Assembly (NCBI GenBank): GCA_900316445.1
Contig: ONCZ01000021.1
Span: forward strand, 1-37,714
Length of the DNA stretch: 37,714 nt
Direction: 5' to 3'
Source: an uncultured Prevotellaceae bacterium
GTDB taxonomy: Bacteria; Bacteroidota; Bacteroidia; Bacteroidales; Bacteroidaceae
Numbering within the stretch: the first letter of the stretch is position 1; each line of letters starts with the position of its first letter. The position numbers and the translations under genes were made by a program. The notes below the pieces were generated by a model that was given only the letters and a program-made list of their open reading frames with translations, did not search any database and was not told where the DNA came from. Positions 14,946-23,151 of the stretch are shown here, piece after piece.

Positions 14946-15443
14946 TCAAACATCGATGTTTGGTTGCCAGAGGATGGTCTTGCCGGCATAGAGTGAGGCA
15001 GGGACGTCGATGAGGCGTTGATTGGAAGAGCCTCGGAACAAGAGATCAGGATCGCGCAGTTTCTCGATGAACGAACCATCCACCAACACATCGAGTTGTT
15101 CCAGCAGTTCACGTTGGTCCTCATGGATCAGGCTTTCAAACGTAAAGCCCGTATAACACCAGATGTCTTTGTTCGACTGCTCGTGGATAGCTCTCGCCAG
15201 TTCGGCGAAGCCTGCTGCCTGATACATCGGGTCGCCTCCAGAGAATGTCACGTTGGCGAAGGGGTCGGCCATGATGATACGCATCAGTTCTGCCGTTGTC
15301 ATCTCTCGTCCGCCATTAAAATCCCACGACTGGGGATTATGACAGCCCGGACACTTATGACTGCAGCCTGCACAATAGATGGAGGTCCGGAACCCCGGAC
15401 CATCCACCATCGTATCTTCTATGATATCAAGAACTCTGATCAA
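14946..15443 (-). CDS. nrdG: Anaerobic ribonucleotide reductase activating protein (radical SAM)
   Basis: A 166-aa radical SAM enzyme that installs the glycyl radical on NrdD. The cluster motif is C27-SHK-C31-PG-C34 inside YCAGCSHKCPGCHNPQSW; FSGGDPMYQ is the SAM-binding GGxP-type motif. No ATG exists before the conserved N-terminal segment RVLDIIEDTMVDGPGF. The chosen start is a TTG at 15443, whose last two bases overlap the TGA stop of nrdD (TTGA, 4-nt overlap region), giving MIRVLDIIED. An ATG inside the conserved segment (M12) would delete family residues. Translation is probably coupled to nrdD. Confidence 0.88.
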   Translation of the reverse strand: MIRVLDIIEDTMVDGPGFRTSIYCAGCSHKCPGCHNPQSWDFNGGREMTTAELMRIIMADPFANVTFSGGDPMYQAAGFAELARAIHEQSNKDIWCYTGFTFESLIHEDQRELLEQLDVLVDGSFIEKLRDPDLLFRGSSNQRLIDVPASLYAGKTILWQPNIDV

Positions 15444-17701
15444 TCTCCAAACAAATCTTTTGTTCCGTGGTCGATGTGTGTCACACGGTCGTTGAGTTCT
15501 GCGAGCTTGCCCGAGTTCCAGCGGTCTGTCGTTCCCACGAGATAGCCCGTGATACGCTGCAGCTTGTCGATGTTCTTTGAACCGCACTTCGGACAGGTGT
15601 CGAGATGATCATCCGCATTCTCATAACCGCAGTCCATACAACGGTTGCGGTTATGGTTCACAGAGCCATAGCCCATATTCAGCTGATCCATCATGTCCAC
15701 CACACTCATAATCACTTGTGGGTTGTGGGTGGCATCGCCGTCTATCTCCACATAGAAGATATGTCCGCCACGAGTCATCTCATGGTATGGTGCCTCCACC
15801 TCCGCCTTATGACGGGCAGAGCACTTGTAGTACACGGGCACATGGTTCGAGTTCGTATAGTAGTCACGATCCGTCACACCCGGGATGGAGCCGAACTGCT
15901 TGCGATCCTTCTTCGTGAACTTACCACTCAGGCCCTCTGCGGGTGTGGCAAGCACGGAGTAGTTGTGATGATACTGCTCACAGAAGTCGTTGATGCGCTG
16001 ACGCATATAACTGACGATCTTCAATCCCAGTTCCTGACTCTCTGCACTCTCGCCGTGATGCTTACCTGTGAGAGCGACGAGACACTCAGCCAGTCCGATG
16101 AAGCCGATGCCGAGGGTTCCCTGATTGATCACGCTCTCGATAGTATCATAAGGCTTCAGCTTATCGGCACCGATCCAGAGACTCTTCATCAGCAGGGGGA
16201 ACTGCTTGGCGAAGGCGGTCTTCTGGAACTGATAACGGTCGTCGAGCTGCTTGGCAGCCACCTCAAGCATATGGTCGAGCTTGGCGAAGAACAACGCCAC
16301 ACGCTTGTCCTTCACTTCCTGGGTCAACTCCTCACTTTTCACTTCCAACATGCACTCGATGGCGAGCTTCACGATATTGATGGTCGTAAACGAGAGATTG
16401 CCACGTCCGATGGAAGTCTTCGGTCCGAAGCGGTTCTCAAACACACGGGTACGACAACCCATCGTGGCCACCTCATGCACATAGCGCTTCGGATCGTCTG
16501 CCCGCCAGTCGCTATCCTGATTGTAGGTAGCATCGAGGTTCAGGAAGTTGGGGAAGAACCTGCGGGCCGTCACCTTACAGGCGAGCTGGTAGAGGTCGAA
16601 GTTACGATCCTCTGGCAGGTAGTTCACACCCCGTTTCTTCTTCCAGATCTGGATGGGGAAAATGGCTGTCTCGCCGTTTCCCACACCCTCATAGGTGGAG
16701 AGCAGGATCTCACGCATGATGCAACGCCCCTCCGCACTGGTGTCCGTACCATAATTAATAGAGGAGAACACCACCTGATTACCACCACGCGAGTGGATGG
16801 TGTTCATATTGTGGATGAAAGCCTCCATCGCCTGATGCACACGACCTACGGTCTTGTTGATGGCGTGCTGCTGGGCACGTTCCCTGCCCGTCAGTCCGTC
16901 GAGCGGTTTCTTGATATAGTCCATCAGCGGCTCGTCGTACAGGTCCTTATAGCTCTCGCCGTTCAGGTCTTCCAATGCCTTCAGCTCCTCCACATAACTC
17001 ATCCGCACATAGGGTGCGAGGTAGAAGTCGAAGGCAGGAATGGCCTGACCACCGTGCATCTCGTTCTGGCAGCACTCCATCGAGATACATGCCAGCACCG
17101 AAGCCGTCTCAATACGACGGGCAGGGCGCGAGGCACCATGACCAGCGATGAAGCCACAGTTCAGGATATTGTCCAATGGGTGCTGCACACAAGTGAGCGA
17201 CTTCGTCGGATAATAGTCCTTATCGTGGATGTGTATATAGTTCTTCTCCACGGCCTCACGAGTATCCTCCGACAACAGGTAGTCATCGACGAAGGGCTTC
17301 GTGGTCTCGCTCGCGAACTTCATCATCATGCCGGCAGGAGTATCGGCATTCATGTTGGCATTCTCACGGGTGACATCATTGTGCTTGATGTTCACAATGT
17401 CGAGAAACACTTCACGGGTCTTCGCCTTACGGGCCACGCTGCGCTGATGGCGGTAGGCGATGTACTTCTGGGCCACATCCTTACGGCTCGACTTCATCAG
17501 CTCCACCTCCACAAGGTCCTGAATCTGCTCCACGGTCATCTGACTATCGCCACCCTGGGCGATGTGGTCCGTGATCTGATACAGCAGCCGTTCATCCTCA
17601 CCCTTGTCAGTGTGGAGCATGGCCTTACGGATGGCAGCCATAATCTTCTGCTCGTTGAATCCCACGATGCGTCCGTCACGCTTTACTACAGTTTGAATCA
17701 T
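15440..17701 (-). CDS. nrdD: Anaerobic ribonucleoside-triphosphate reductase
   Basis: A 753-aa class III ribonucleotide reductase making dNTPs from NTPs without oxygen. An ATP-cone regulatory domain forms the N-terminus (VKRDGRIVGFNEQKIMAAI, about residues 5-95). The catalytic barrel follows. Near the C-terminus are a zinc site with two CxxC pairs (CMDC and CPKC) and the glycyl-radical loop RITGYLVGTTDRWNSGK, with the conserved second segment AELNDRVTH. It overlaps nrdG by 4 nt. A TAACTTTG box at 17754-17761 serves as promoter. This gene points to an anaerobic lifestyle. Confidence 0.97.
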   Translation of the reverse strand: MIQTVVKRDGRIVGFNEQKIMAAIRKAMLHTDKGEDERLLYQITDHIAQGGDSQMTVEQIQDLVEVELMKSSRKDVAQKYIAYRHQRSVARKAKTREVFLDIVNIKHNDVTRENANMNADTPAGMMMKFASETTKPFVDDYLLSEDTREAVEKNYIHIHDKDYYPTKSLTCVQHPLDNILNCGFIAGHGASRPARRIETASVLACISMECCQNEMHGGQAIPAFDFYLAPYVRMSYVEELKALEDLNGESYKDLYDEPLMDYIKKPLDGLTGRERAQQHAINKTVGRVHQAMEAFIHNMNTIHSRGGNQVVFSSINYGTDTSAEGRCIMREILLSTYEGVGNGETAIFPIQIWKKKRGVNYLPEDRNFDLYQLACKVTARRFFPNFLNLDATYNQDSDWRADDPKRYVHEVATMGCRTRVFENRFGPKTSIGRGNLSFTTINIVKLAIECMLEVKSEELTQEVKDKRVALFFAKLDHMLEVAAKQLDDRYQFQKTAFAKQFPLLMKSLWIGADKLKPYDTIESVINQGTLGIGFIGLAECLVALTGKHHGESAESQELGLKIVSYMRQRINDFCEQYHHNYSVLATPAEGLSGKFTKKDRKQFGSIPGVTDRDYYTNSNHVPVYYKCSARHKAEVEAPYHEMTRGGHIFYVEIDGDATHNPQVIMSVVDMMDQLNMGYGSVNHNRNRCMDCGYENADDHLDTCPKCGSKNIDKLQRITGYLVGTTDRWNSGKLAELNDRVTHIDHGTKDLFGD

Positions 17702-17753
17702 ATCTTTTTACCTTGCTTTTAGTATAGAGTTAATTATAAACGAAAATCGTTTG

Positions 17754-17761
17754 CAAAGTTA
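17754..17761 (-). promoter_or_regulatory. -7 box of nrdDG
   Basis: TAACTTTG on the minus strand, 52 bp before the nrdD start codon. A -33 TTTG is not clear at 19-20 bp. Confidence 0.55.
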
Positions 17762-17868
17762 CAAATAAAATCCGTAAGTTTTCCGTTTTGGGAAACTTTT
17801 CTTCTGTTAATAATTGTCAATCATCTGATTTCCAGATAGTTATATTCCAAATATAGAAAACTTTATAC

Positions 17869-17942
17869 AAAACAGCCATGCATAAAGTTGTCCGCTTTAG
17901 AAAACTTCTGACAAACATCAGTTCTCCAAAGCGGGCTGTTTT
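17869..17942 (-). terminator. Hairpin terminator region after sufE
   Basis: CCGCTTT (17892-17898) and AAAGCGG (17928-17934) close a stem that continues inward with G-T pairs, and GCTGTTTT at 17935-17942 matches AAAACAGC at 17869-17876. On the minus strand the structure ends in GGCTGTTTTG. It lies 12 bp beyond the sufE stop codon. Confidence 0.6.
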
Positions 17943-17954
17943 CTGTATCCTCTT

Positions 17955-18443
17955 TTATCGTTTCAGACTGAAAGCCAATGCGTAACTGCGCATCTGCTTC
18001 ACCATTGCTACAAGTCCGTTAGAACGTGTGGGCGACAGATGCTCTTTCAGACCGATCTCCTCGATGAAATATAGGTCGGCGTCCAGTATCTCCTGAGGCG
18101 TATGTCCAGAAAGCACCCTGATGAGCAGGGCCACGATACCCTTCACAATCAGCGCATCACTCTCTGCCCGGAAATGAATCACCCCCGTCTCCTGACTCCT
18201 GTCTCCTGTCTCCAGACTCCTGTCTCCTGTCTCCTGACTCCCGTCTCCTGACTCCTTTACATAATCCGCCACCAGCCATACCCTGCTCTGACAGCCGTCA
18301 ATCAGGTTCTGTTCCGTCTTATACTTCTCCTCCAACGGTTCCTGCTCGTTGCCCAGGTCTATCAGCAGCTGGTATTTGTCCATCCAGTCATCGAAACCGG
18401 AAAACTCCTCTATAATCTCGTCTTGAATCTCGTTGATTGTCAT
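17955..18443 (-). CDS. sufE: SufE-family cysteine desulfurase partner with repeat insertion
   Basis: A 162-aa SufE protein, which takes the persulfide sulfur from a SufS-type cysteine desulfurase for Fe-S cluster building. The acceptor cysteine is C51 in LIDGCQSRVWL; AESDALIVKGIVALLI and HLSPTRSNGLVAM are the other family blocks. Between the VWLVADYV strand and the VIHFRAESDA strand there is an insertion of about 22 residues (66-87) made of GDRSQET-like heptapeptides, coming from the 7-bp tandem repeat at 18188-18257. E. coli SufE has only a short turn there, so the insert should project from a hairpin tip. The ATG at 18443 (MTINEIQDE) gives the normal N-terminus. It follows the Cache gene by 16 bp. 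Confidence 0.88.
   Translation of the reverse strand: MTINEIQDEIIEEFSGFDDWMDKYQLLIDLGNEQEPLEEKYKTEQNLIDGCQSRVWLVADYVKESGDGSQETGDRSLETGDRSQETGVIHFRAESDALIVKGIVALLIRVLSGHTPQEILDADLYFIEEIGLKEHLSPTRSNGLVAMVKQMRSYALAFSLKR
18188..18257. repeat. Heptanucleotide repeat (10 units) inside sufE
   Basis: Ten successive 7-bp units of the form TCTCCTG or ACTCCTG (plus strand) with only three unit variants at other positions. The 7-bp unit read in triplets gives a 7-residue protein period. No frameshift results. The same heptamer occurs in cysS at 32480-32514. Confidence 0.9.
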
Positions 18444-18459
18444 CTTATTCTTCTTTTCT

Positions 18460-19473
18460 TTATTTACTACTACGTCGCAGGGCCAACCATACGACCAAAA
18501 GTCCGAACCCAGCCACCCCAAGGAGGATTGCCCCCACGATGAGCATCGGCTTCCATACCACGTGATTGGGTACGATCACCGCCACCGACCAACCGACATG
18601 GTCCATCGGGGCGTAATAGGCCAACGACGACACACCATTAACCTCCACATCGACAGAACCGCTTTTCTTCTCTGCCAGATTGCGCAGCACCTCCTCATCC
18701 TTCAACGGCACGCTCTTCCCCTGTGGATAGGCGATGCAATTGCCGTCCTTGTCGAGAAGTACGGTATAGAAATCAAGCCCGGCAAACATACGGAACTTTG
18801 ACAGCATATCACTGCGTCTGGTGGCGTCGTCCATCCGTTTCAGTTCGTTGGTCAGCCATTCGAAAGTCATATCGGCTCCGCAGACGCAAGCCAGACGCCC
18901 TGACGCATCGAAGACAGGCTTCACAAACGTACAATAGCGGCCACTGATGCCCGTACCGTCATAATAGAAATAAGGATCAGACCAGAAGCTCCCCTTCGCG
19001 TCCAAGGCTTGGATATACCAGTCTGACTTCGTATAGTCGTGGCTGGCCGAGCCCACATCCCTGACCGTGAACCCGCCCCTGGAATCCGTCCGGTGTACAT
19101 ACGGTTCAAACCATTGTCCCTTCTGCGGAAAATAGTTGGGCACGAAGGCAGCGAAATAGCCCTTGACATCAGGATTCAGGCTGGTCTTGCTCTTCAAGGC
19201 GTCGATCACCGACTCAGGGGAGTCCATGTGTTTCCCCACCTCGTCAAACACGTTCAGGGCATTCATCTCCATACCGCCGACGGTCTTAGAGATCTTCTCA
19301 GATGCCACATTCATAATGCCCATATAACATATATGGGCCTCCTTCATAAGGGTATAACGGCAGATCAGAAAAGACACCACCACCATCAGCAGCAACACAG
19401 ATGCCACGATAAGCAGTATCGATTTCCTCACTTTTCCGGTCTCAGTATTATTCTTCATATTCGTTTTTGACAT
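18460..19473 (-). CDS. Cache-domain membrane protein without output domain
   Basis: A 337-aa protein: basic N-terminus, membrane helix about residues 18-38 (SILLIVASVLLLMVVVSFLI), a periplasmic double-Cache sensor domain (WYIQALDAKGSFWSDPYF and VKPVFDASGRLACVCGADM are typical), a second membrane helix about 308-331 and a cytoplasmic tail of only a few residues (LRRSSK). No HAMP, kinase, phosphatase, cyclase or chemotaxis module follows; sufE comes next after 16 bp. The ATG at 19473 has GGAG at good distance; another ATG at 19485 lies 8 nt from the -7 box. It may act through a separate partner or be a remnant of a longer receptor. Confidence 0.8.
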   Translation of the reverse strand: MSKTNMKNNTETGKVRKSILLIVASVLLLMVVVSFLICRYTLMKEAHICYMGIMNVASEKISKTVGGMEMNALNVFDEVGKHMDSPESVIDALKSKTSLNPDVKGYFAAFVPNYFPQKGQWFEPYVHRTDSRGGFTVRDVGSASHDYTKSDWYIQALDAKGSFWSDPYFYYDGTGISGRYCTFVKPVFDASGRLACVCGADMTFEWLTNELKRMDDATRRSDMLSKFRMFAGLDFYTVLLDKDGNCIAYPQGKSVPLKDEEVLRNLAEKKSGSVDVEVNGVSSLAYYAPMDHVGWSVAVIVPNHVVWKPMLIVGAILLGVAGFGLLVVWLALRRSSK

Positions 19474-19493
19474 AGTCTTCTCCATTCAGACTG

Positions 19494-19501
19494 CAAAGAT
19501 A
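19494..19501 (-). promoter_or_regulatory. -7 box of the Cache-sufE operon
   Basis: TATCTTTG on the minus strand, 8 nt before the first ATG (19485) and 20 nt before the second (19473). Confidence 0.55.
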
Positions 19502-19540
19502 CTATTTTATTTTCAAACCGCCTAAGATTCTTACACCTTT

Positions 19541-20788
19541 TTATATATTATCTCCGCTTTTTTCTAACTTGAAGAGTTTGTCGCTGGGACGGACCTTGGA
19601 GGAGACGGCGATAGAGACACGGGTGCCCTGCTGGGCGACGGAGACGGGACCGTTGTCGTCGTGGATTTCATCGGCAGTGACATAGATGACACCCGTGGTA
19701 GGACCCGTGATAAGCATCTTGTCGCCCACTTTGAAGGTGTTAGCCTCAACGGTGAACTCAGCGACACCGAGCTTTGAGTAGTACTTTGTGCCCTTACCGA
19801 TATAGACTTTGCGCTCCGTAGCGTTGGAGCCGTAGTTCTTGTTCCACTCGCCCATAAGCTGACCTTGATAGTAACCGTCCCAGAAGCCACGGTTGAAGAC
19901 GGTGGCAAGACGTTCATCCCACTCATCCTTGCGCTCCTCCGTAAACGTGCCGTCGAGCACCGCCTGGATGGCCTCCTTGTAGCACTTCACGACGGTATAG
20001 ACATACTCCGGGCCACGGGCACGACCCTCAATCTTGAAAACGCGCACACCAGCCTTCATCATACGGTCAATGAAACGGATGGTCTTCAGGTCCTTGGGCG
20101 ACATGATGTATTTATTGTCGATATCGAGCTGATAGCCCGTCTCGTTGTCTGTAGCGGTGTACGAGCGACGGCACACCTGGATGCACTCCCCACGGTTGGC
20201 AGAGCGGTTGGCAGCATGCAGGCTCATATAACACTTGCCGCTGATGGCCATGCAGAGGGCACCGTGACAAAACATCTCGATACGGATCATCTCACCACTT
20301 GGACCACAGATATGCTCTGCCTCCACCTGACGATATATCTCTGCCACCTGATCCATATTCAACTCTCGTGCCAGCACTACCACATCGGCGAACTGGGCAT
20401 AGAAGCGCAGGGCCTCGATGTTCGAGATATTCAGTTGCGTGCTTAAATGTACCTCCTGCCCCACCTTATTACAATAGGTCATCACAGCGACATCGGAGGC
20501 AATCACAGCCGAGATTCCAGCGGCCTTAGCGGCATCGATGATTTCGTGCATCAGGGGGATGTCCTCGCCGTAGATGATCGTATTGACGGTGAGGTAGCTC
20601 TTGATGCCGTGTTCATCGCACTGGCGGGCAATGTCACGAAGGTCATCAATTGTAAAAGTAGAGGCAGAGTGGGCACGCATATTCAGTTTCTCGATACCGA
20701 AGTATATGCTGTCCGCTCCTGCCTGTATAGCAGCCGCCAGCGACTCGCGGGAGCCTACGGGTGCCATAATCTCATATTCAGAACACAT
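19541..20788 (-). CDS. Peptidase U32 family protein (TrhP/YegQ-like)
   Basis: A 415-aa U32 protein. Characterised bacterial members of this kind (TrhP, RlhA) hydroxylate RNA bases rather than cut proteins; TrhP makes 5-hydroxyuridine at tRNA position 34. The family signature is EMFCHGALCMAISGKCYMS, followed by NRGECIQVCRR; with the later conserved cysteines these are thought to hold a cluster. The N-terminal TIM-barrel start MAPVGSRESLAAAIQAGADSIYFG and the C-terminal beta domain (VGDKMLITGPTTGV) are intact. Its ATG lies inside the last codons of the phospholipase gene (11-nt overlap), so the two are translated together. Which RNA it modifies cannot be told from sequence. Confidence 0.88.
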   Translation of the reverse strand: MCSEYEIMAPVGSRESLAAAIQAGADSIYFGIEKLNMRAHSASTFTIDDLRDIARQCDEHGIKSYLTVNTIIYGEDIPLMHEIIDAAKAAGISAVIASDVAVMTYCNKVGQEVHLSTQLNISNIEALRFYAQFADVVVLARELNMDQVAEIYRQVEAEHICGPSGEMIRIEMFCHGALCMAISGKCYMSLHAANRSANRGECIQVCRRSYTATDNETGYQLDIDNKYIMSPKDLKTIRFIDRMMKAGVRVFKIEGRARGPEYVYTVVKCYKEAIQAVLDGTFTEERKDEWDERLATVFNRGFWDGYYQGQLMGEWNKNYGSNATERKVYIGKGTKYYSKLGVAEFTVEANTFKVGDKMLITGPTTGVIYVTADEIHDDNGPVSVAQQGTRVSIAVSSKVRPSDKLFKLEKSGDNI

Positions 20789-23012
20789 ATCCTAAATTAA
20801 TATAAAAATAAGGAGACTTGGTGCGTCTGGAGTAGCCGACGGTACCCCCCAACGGACCAAACATTGAATTATAATAATACGCCAGCTGACCGCCTAACTG
20901 CGTCTGGGTCTTCAGCAGATCCTTCAAATCATCGGATTGCTGGGCCACAGCCACCTTGAGCAACACGTAATGGCTCCGTCCGAGGCGTTGCTGTCCCTGT
21001 AGCTGAACGGCAACGAACTGGTCGTCAGCAGCCTCCATGTGGCCAAAGCCGGCAAAGGGCATCTGTTGCTCCAAATAGTGGCCAAAGGTATTGCCACCAA
21101 AGTAATTGCTAAAGACACTGGGGATTATCGTACCGAAAAGCAGGCGTCCGTAAAGCAAGGGCTGGAAGGTGAAGCTGTCACTCAGCGGGAACGACTTCCG
21201 CCAGGAAGCACTCAAGTCACCCACACCACGATCGGCAAACTCACCATCAACGATGCTCATCTGGTAGAAGTTGGTGGTGACATAGGCATAGGCCGCCTGG
21301 AAGCGAGCGCCACGGGTGGGGAAATGCCAGTCGTTCTCGGAATTGAAATTCACGGAAGCCCGATAACTGAAGTAATGTTCATTCTCGAAATACAAATCAT
21401 CCAATTCATGTGACATCAACTGGTTGCTGAAGTGGTAATAGTCCCAACGGAGACCTATGCGGAAGTTGAAGTTCCGGATGCTGAAGTTAAGGGGTTCAAT
21501 GGCGGCCTGGTGATGGTTGTAAAGGATGGTGTAACCGCGATCGCCCTCATAATAGATGTCGATGTCGTTACGACGGAAATAATAAGAGAAGGTAGGACGG
21601 GTGAGACGCAGGCCGTGCGGGTGGTACATGATCTCACCGCCAGCCAGCACACGCTTACCCAGACGGAGCGTGATGTCGGAGCTGAAGTACAGCGTCTCCT
21701 TCAGCGGCAGGTTCGCATTCAGCTGCAGGGCCACCATCTCCTCCGTATCGAAGCGGAAGCCTAAGTTCAGCTGGCTCGTCTTACGGTTACCAGCCGTCAA
21801 TACCAGGATGTAGCCAGGCGACTGGCCCTCACCGCCTTCCACCTCCACCAGTTTTGATGTGGCAGTCTGGAAGTACAAGTCCACACGCATCGAGGTGGTG
21901 ATTTCCTCCTCGCCCTTGGTGTTGATGCTGTCGAGGCTGTTCAGGTGGAACTTCTGACTCAGGAACTTCTCGTCCTGGGGTGTCATATTCTCAAACTTAC
22001 AGCCGACGATGCGCACCTTTTCCGTCATCACCGTTGGACGCAGGGGACTCAGGCGGACAGGCTCAAAGTCCGGTCCGATGCCAATACTGTCCTTCAGGGC
22101 GATCAGTTCGTCCCAATGGCGTCTGGCCTCCTCTTCGCCACGACGGAGCAGCGTGTCGACGGCAGCAGGATTGAAGCTGGCAGCGCTGTAGCCCTCAGGA
22201 TTCACGCGGATGGCCACATCGGTGATGGCGAGGTTCTCGTTGTATTTGTTCAGCGTGTTAAAATCCACAACCTGCATCAGGATATTAAGCGTACTTCCCA
22301 GCTCGTCGGCTTTCCTCAGCGAATCCTGTACGGTGACGCCGATCACAATGTCTGCCCCCAACTTCCGGGCAAGGTCGGCAGGATAGTTATTGCACAGGCC
22401 GCCATCGCAGAGCACCTGATCGCCAATACGGACAGGCGAGAAGACGGCAGGGATGGCCATCGAGGCACGCATAGCCTGAGGCAGGATGCCAGAGGTGAAG
22501 TCTATCTCGCTGTTATCGACGATGTTTGTCGCCACACAGGCAAAGGGGATGGGCAGACGGTTGAAGTCCATCGAGTCGGTATAGCCCATGCAGAGCTTTT
22601 GCAGCAGCACATCCAGGTTCTTGCCCTTGATGATACCACCGGCATTCGCGTTACGCTTGCCGAACGTCAGTCCCCGCGACAGCATATAGGTGTTCTGCCG
22701 CTTTCGGTCTTCAATACTTTGACGGCTCAGGTCCTCCCTATCTGAAAGCACATAAGCCCAGTCCATGTTACGGGCGATGGAGTCGAGGGAGTGGGCATTA
22801 TAGCCGATGGCATAGAGGCCACCCACCAGACTACCCATCGATGTTCCTGTGACAATGTCTATGGGCAGGCCAGCCTCCTCGATCACCTTCAATGCGCCGA
22901 TATGGGCAACACCCTTGGCACCACCTCCACTGAGTACAACGGCCACCTTCTTCCTAGAGAGGCAAGGCACGACCGTCATCACTGCCAGCAATAAACAAAC
23001 GATCTTTTTCAT
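20778..23012 (-). CDS. Patatin-like phospholipase with outer-membrane barrel
   Basis: A 744-aa protein with signal peptide (MKKIVCLLLAVMTVVPCLS). The patatin domain is complete: oxyanion loop SGGGAKG (28-34), nucleophile S58 in GTSMGS, and the catalytic D203 in CDGG. After a POTRA-like segment (VRIVGCKFENMTPQDEKFL, about 330-360) comes a C-terminal beta-barrel of about 350 residues ending in the aromatic terminus YFYINLGYVF. This is the PlpD-like layout, an esterase passenger linked to a BamA-type barrel. The start at 23012 was chosen over 23075 because it begins the signal peptide. It overlaps the U32 gene by 11 nt. Confidence 0.92.
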   Translation of the reverse strand: MKKIVCLLLAVMTVVPCLSRKKVAVVLSGGGAKGVAHIGALKVIEEAGLPIDIVTGTSMGSLVGGLYAIGYNAHSLDSIARNMDWAYVLSDREDLSRQSIEDRKRQNTYMLSRGLTFGKRNANAGGIIKGKNLDVLLQKLCMGYTDSMDFNRLPIPFACVATNIVDNSEIDFTSGILPQAMRASMAIPAVFSPVRIGDQVLCDGGLCNNYPADLARKLGADIVIGVTVQDSLRKADELGSTLNILMQVVDFNTLNKYNENLAITDVAIRVNPEGYSAASFNPAAVDTLLRRGEEEARRHWDELIALKDSIGIGPDFEPVRLSPLRPTVMTEKVRIVGCKFENMTPQDEKFLSQKFHLNSLDSINTKGEEEITTSMRVDLYFQTATSKLVEVEGGEGQSPGYILVLTAGNRKTSQLNLGFRFDTEEMVALQLNANLPLKETLYFSSDITLRLGKRVLAGGEIMYHPHGLRLTRPTFSYYFRRNDIDIYYEGDRGYTILYNHHQAAIEPLNFSIRNFNFRIGLRWDYYHFSNQLMSHELDDLYFENEHYFSYRASVNFNSENDWHFPTRGARFQAAYAYVTTNFYQMSIVDGEFADRGVGDLSASWRKSFPLSDSFTFQPLLYGRLLFGTIIPSVFSNYFGGNTFGHYLEQQMPFAGFGHMEAADDQFVAVQLQGQQRLGRSHYVLLKVAVAQQSDDLKDLLKTQTQLGGQLAYYYNSMFGPLGGTVGYSRRTKSPYFYINLGYVF

Positions 23013-23022
23013 ATATCGACTG

Positions 23023-23030
23023 CAAAGATA
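23023..23030 (-). promoter_or_regulatory. -7 box of the phospholipase-U32 operon
   Basis: TATCTTTG on the minus strand with 10 nt to the ATG, predicting a very short leader. Confidence 0.55.
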
Positions 23031-23042
23031 ATGTATTTTTTC

Positions 23043-23101
23043 CACAAAGGACACAAAGGACACTAAAAAAAACAAATTTTGTGTGCTTTGTGTCCTTTGT
23101 G
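23043..23101. repeat. 9-bp-period inverted repeat between divergent promoters
   Basis: The left arm (23043-23063) is built of CACAAAGGA nonamers and the right arm (23081-23101) of their complement; 20 of 21 positions pair around a 17-nt A/T-rich loop. It lies between the -7 boxes of the phospholipase and SusC genes. The units contain TTTG, so they may supply -33-like sequence in both directions. Confidence 0.8.
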
Positions 23102-23115
23102 AACAATATTTTTAT

Positions 23116-23123
23116 TATCTTTG
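23116..23123 (+). promoter_or_regulatory. -7 box of the susC-susD operon
   Basis: TATCTTTG, 28 bp before the ATG at 23152. The nearest TTTG upstream is 16 bp away, in the inverted repeat. Confidence 0.55.
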
Positions 23124-23151
23124 CAAGCAAGAAACCCAAAAACGGATATCA

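Noticed and set aside
15605-17722. A 705-codon open frame on the plus strand opposite nrdD
   Set aside because: It mirrors the nrdD coding strand, is rich in His, Leu and Val typical of antisense frames in this genome, and shows no known motif. nrdD is certain.
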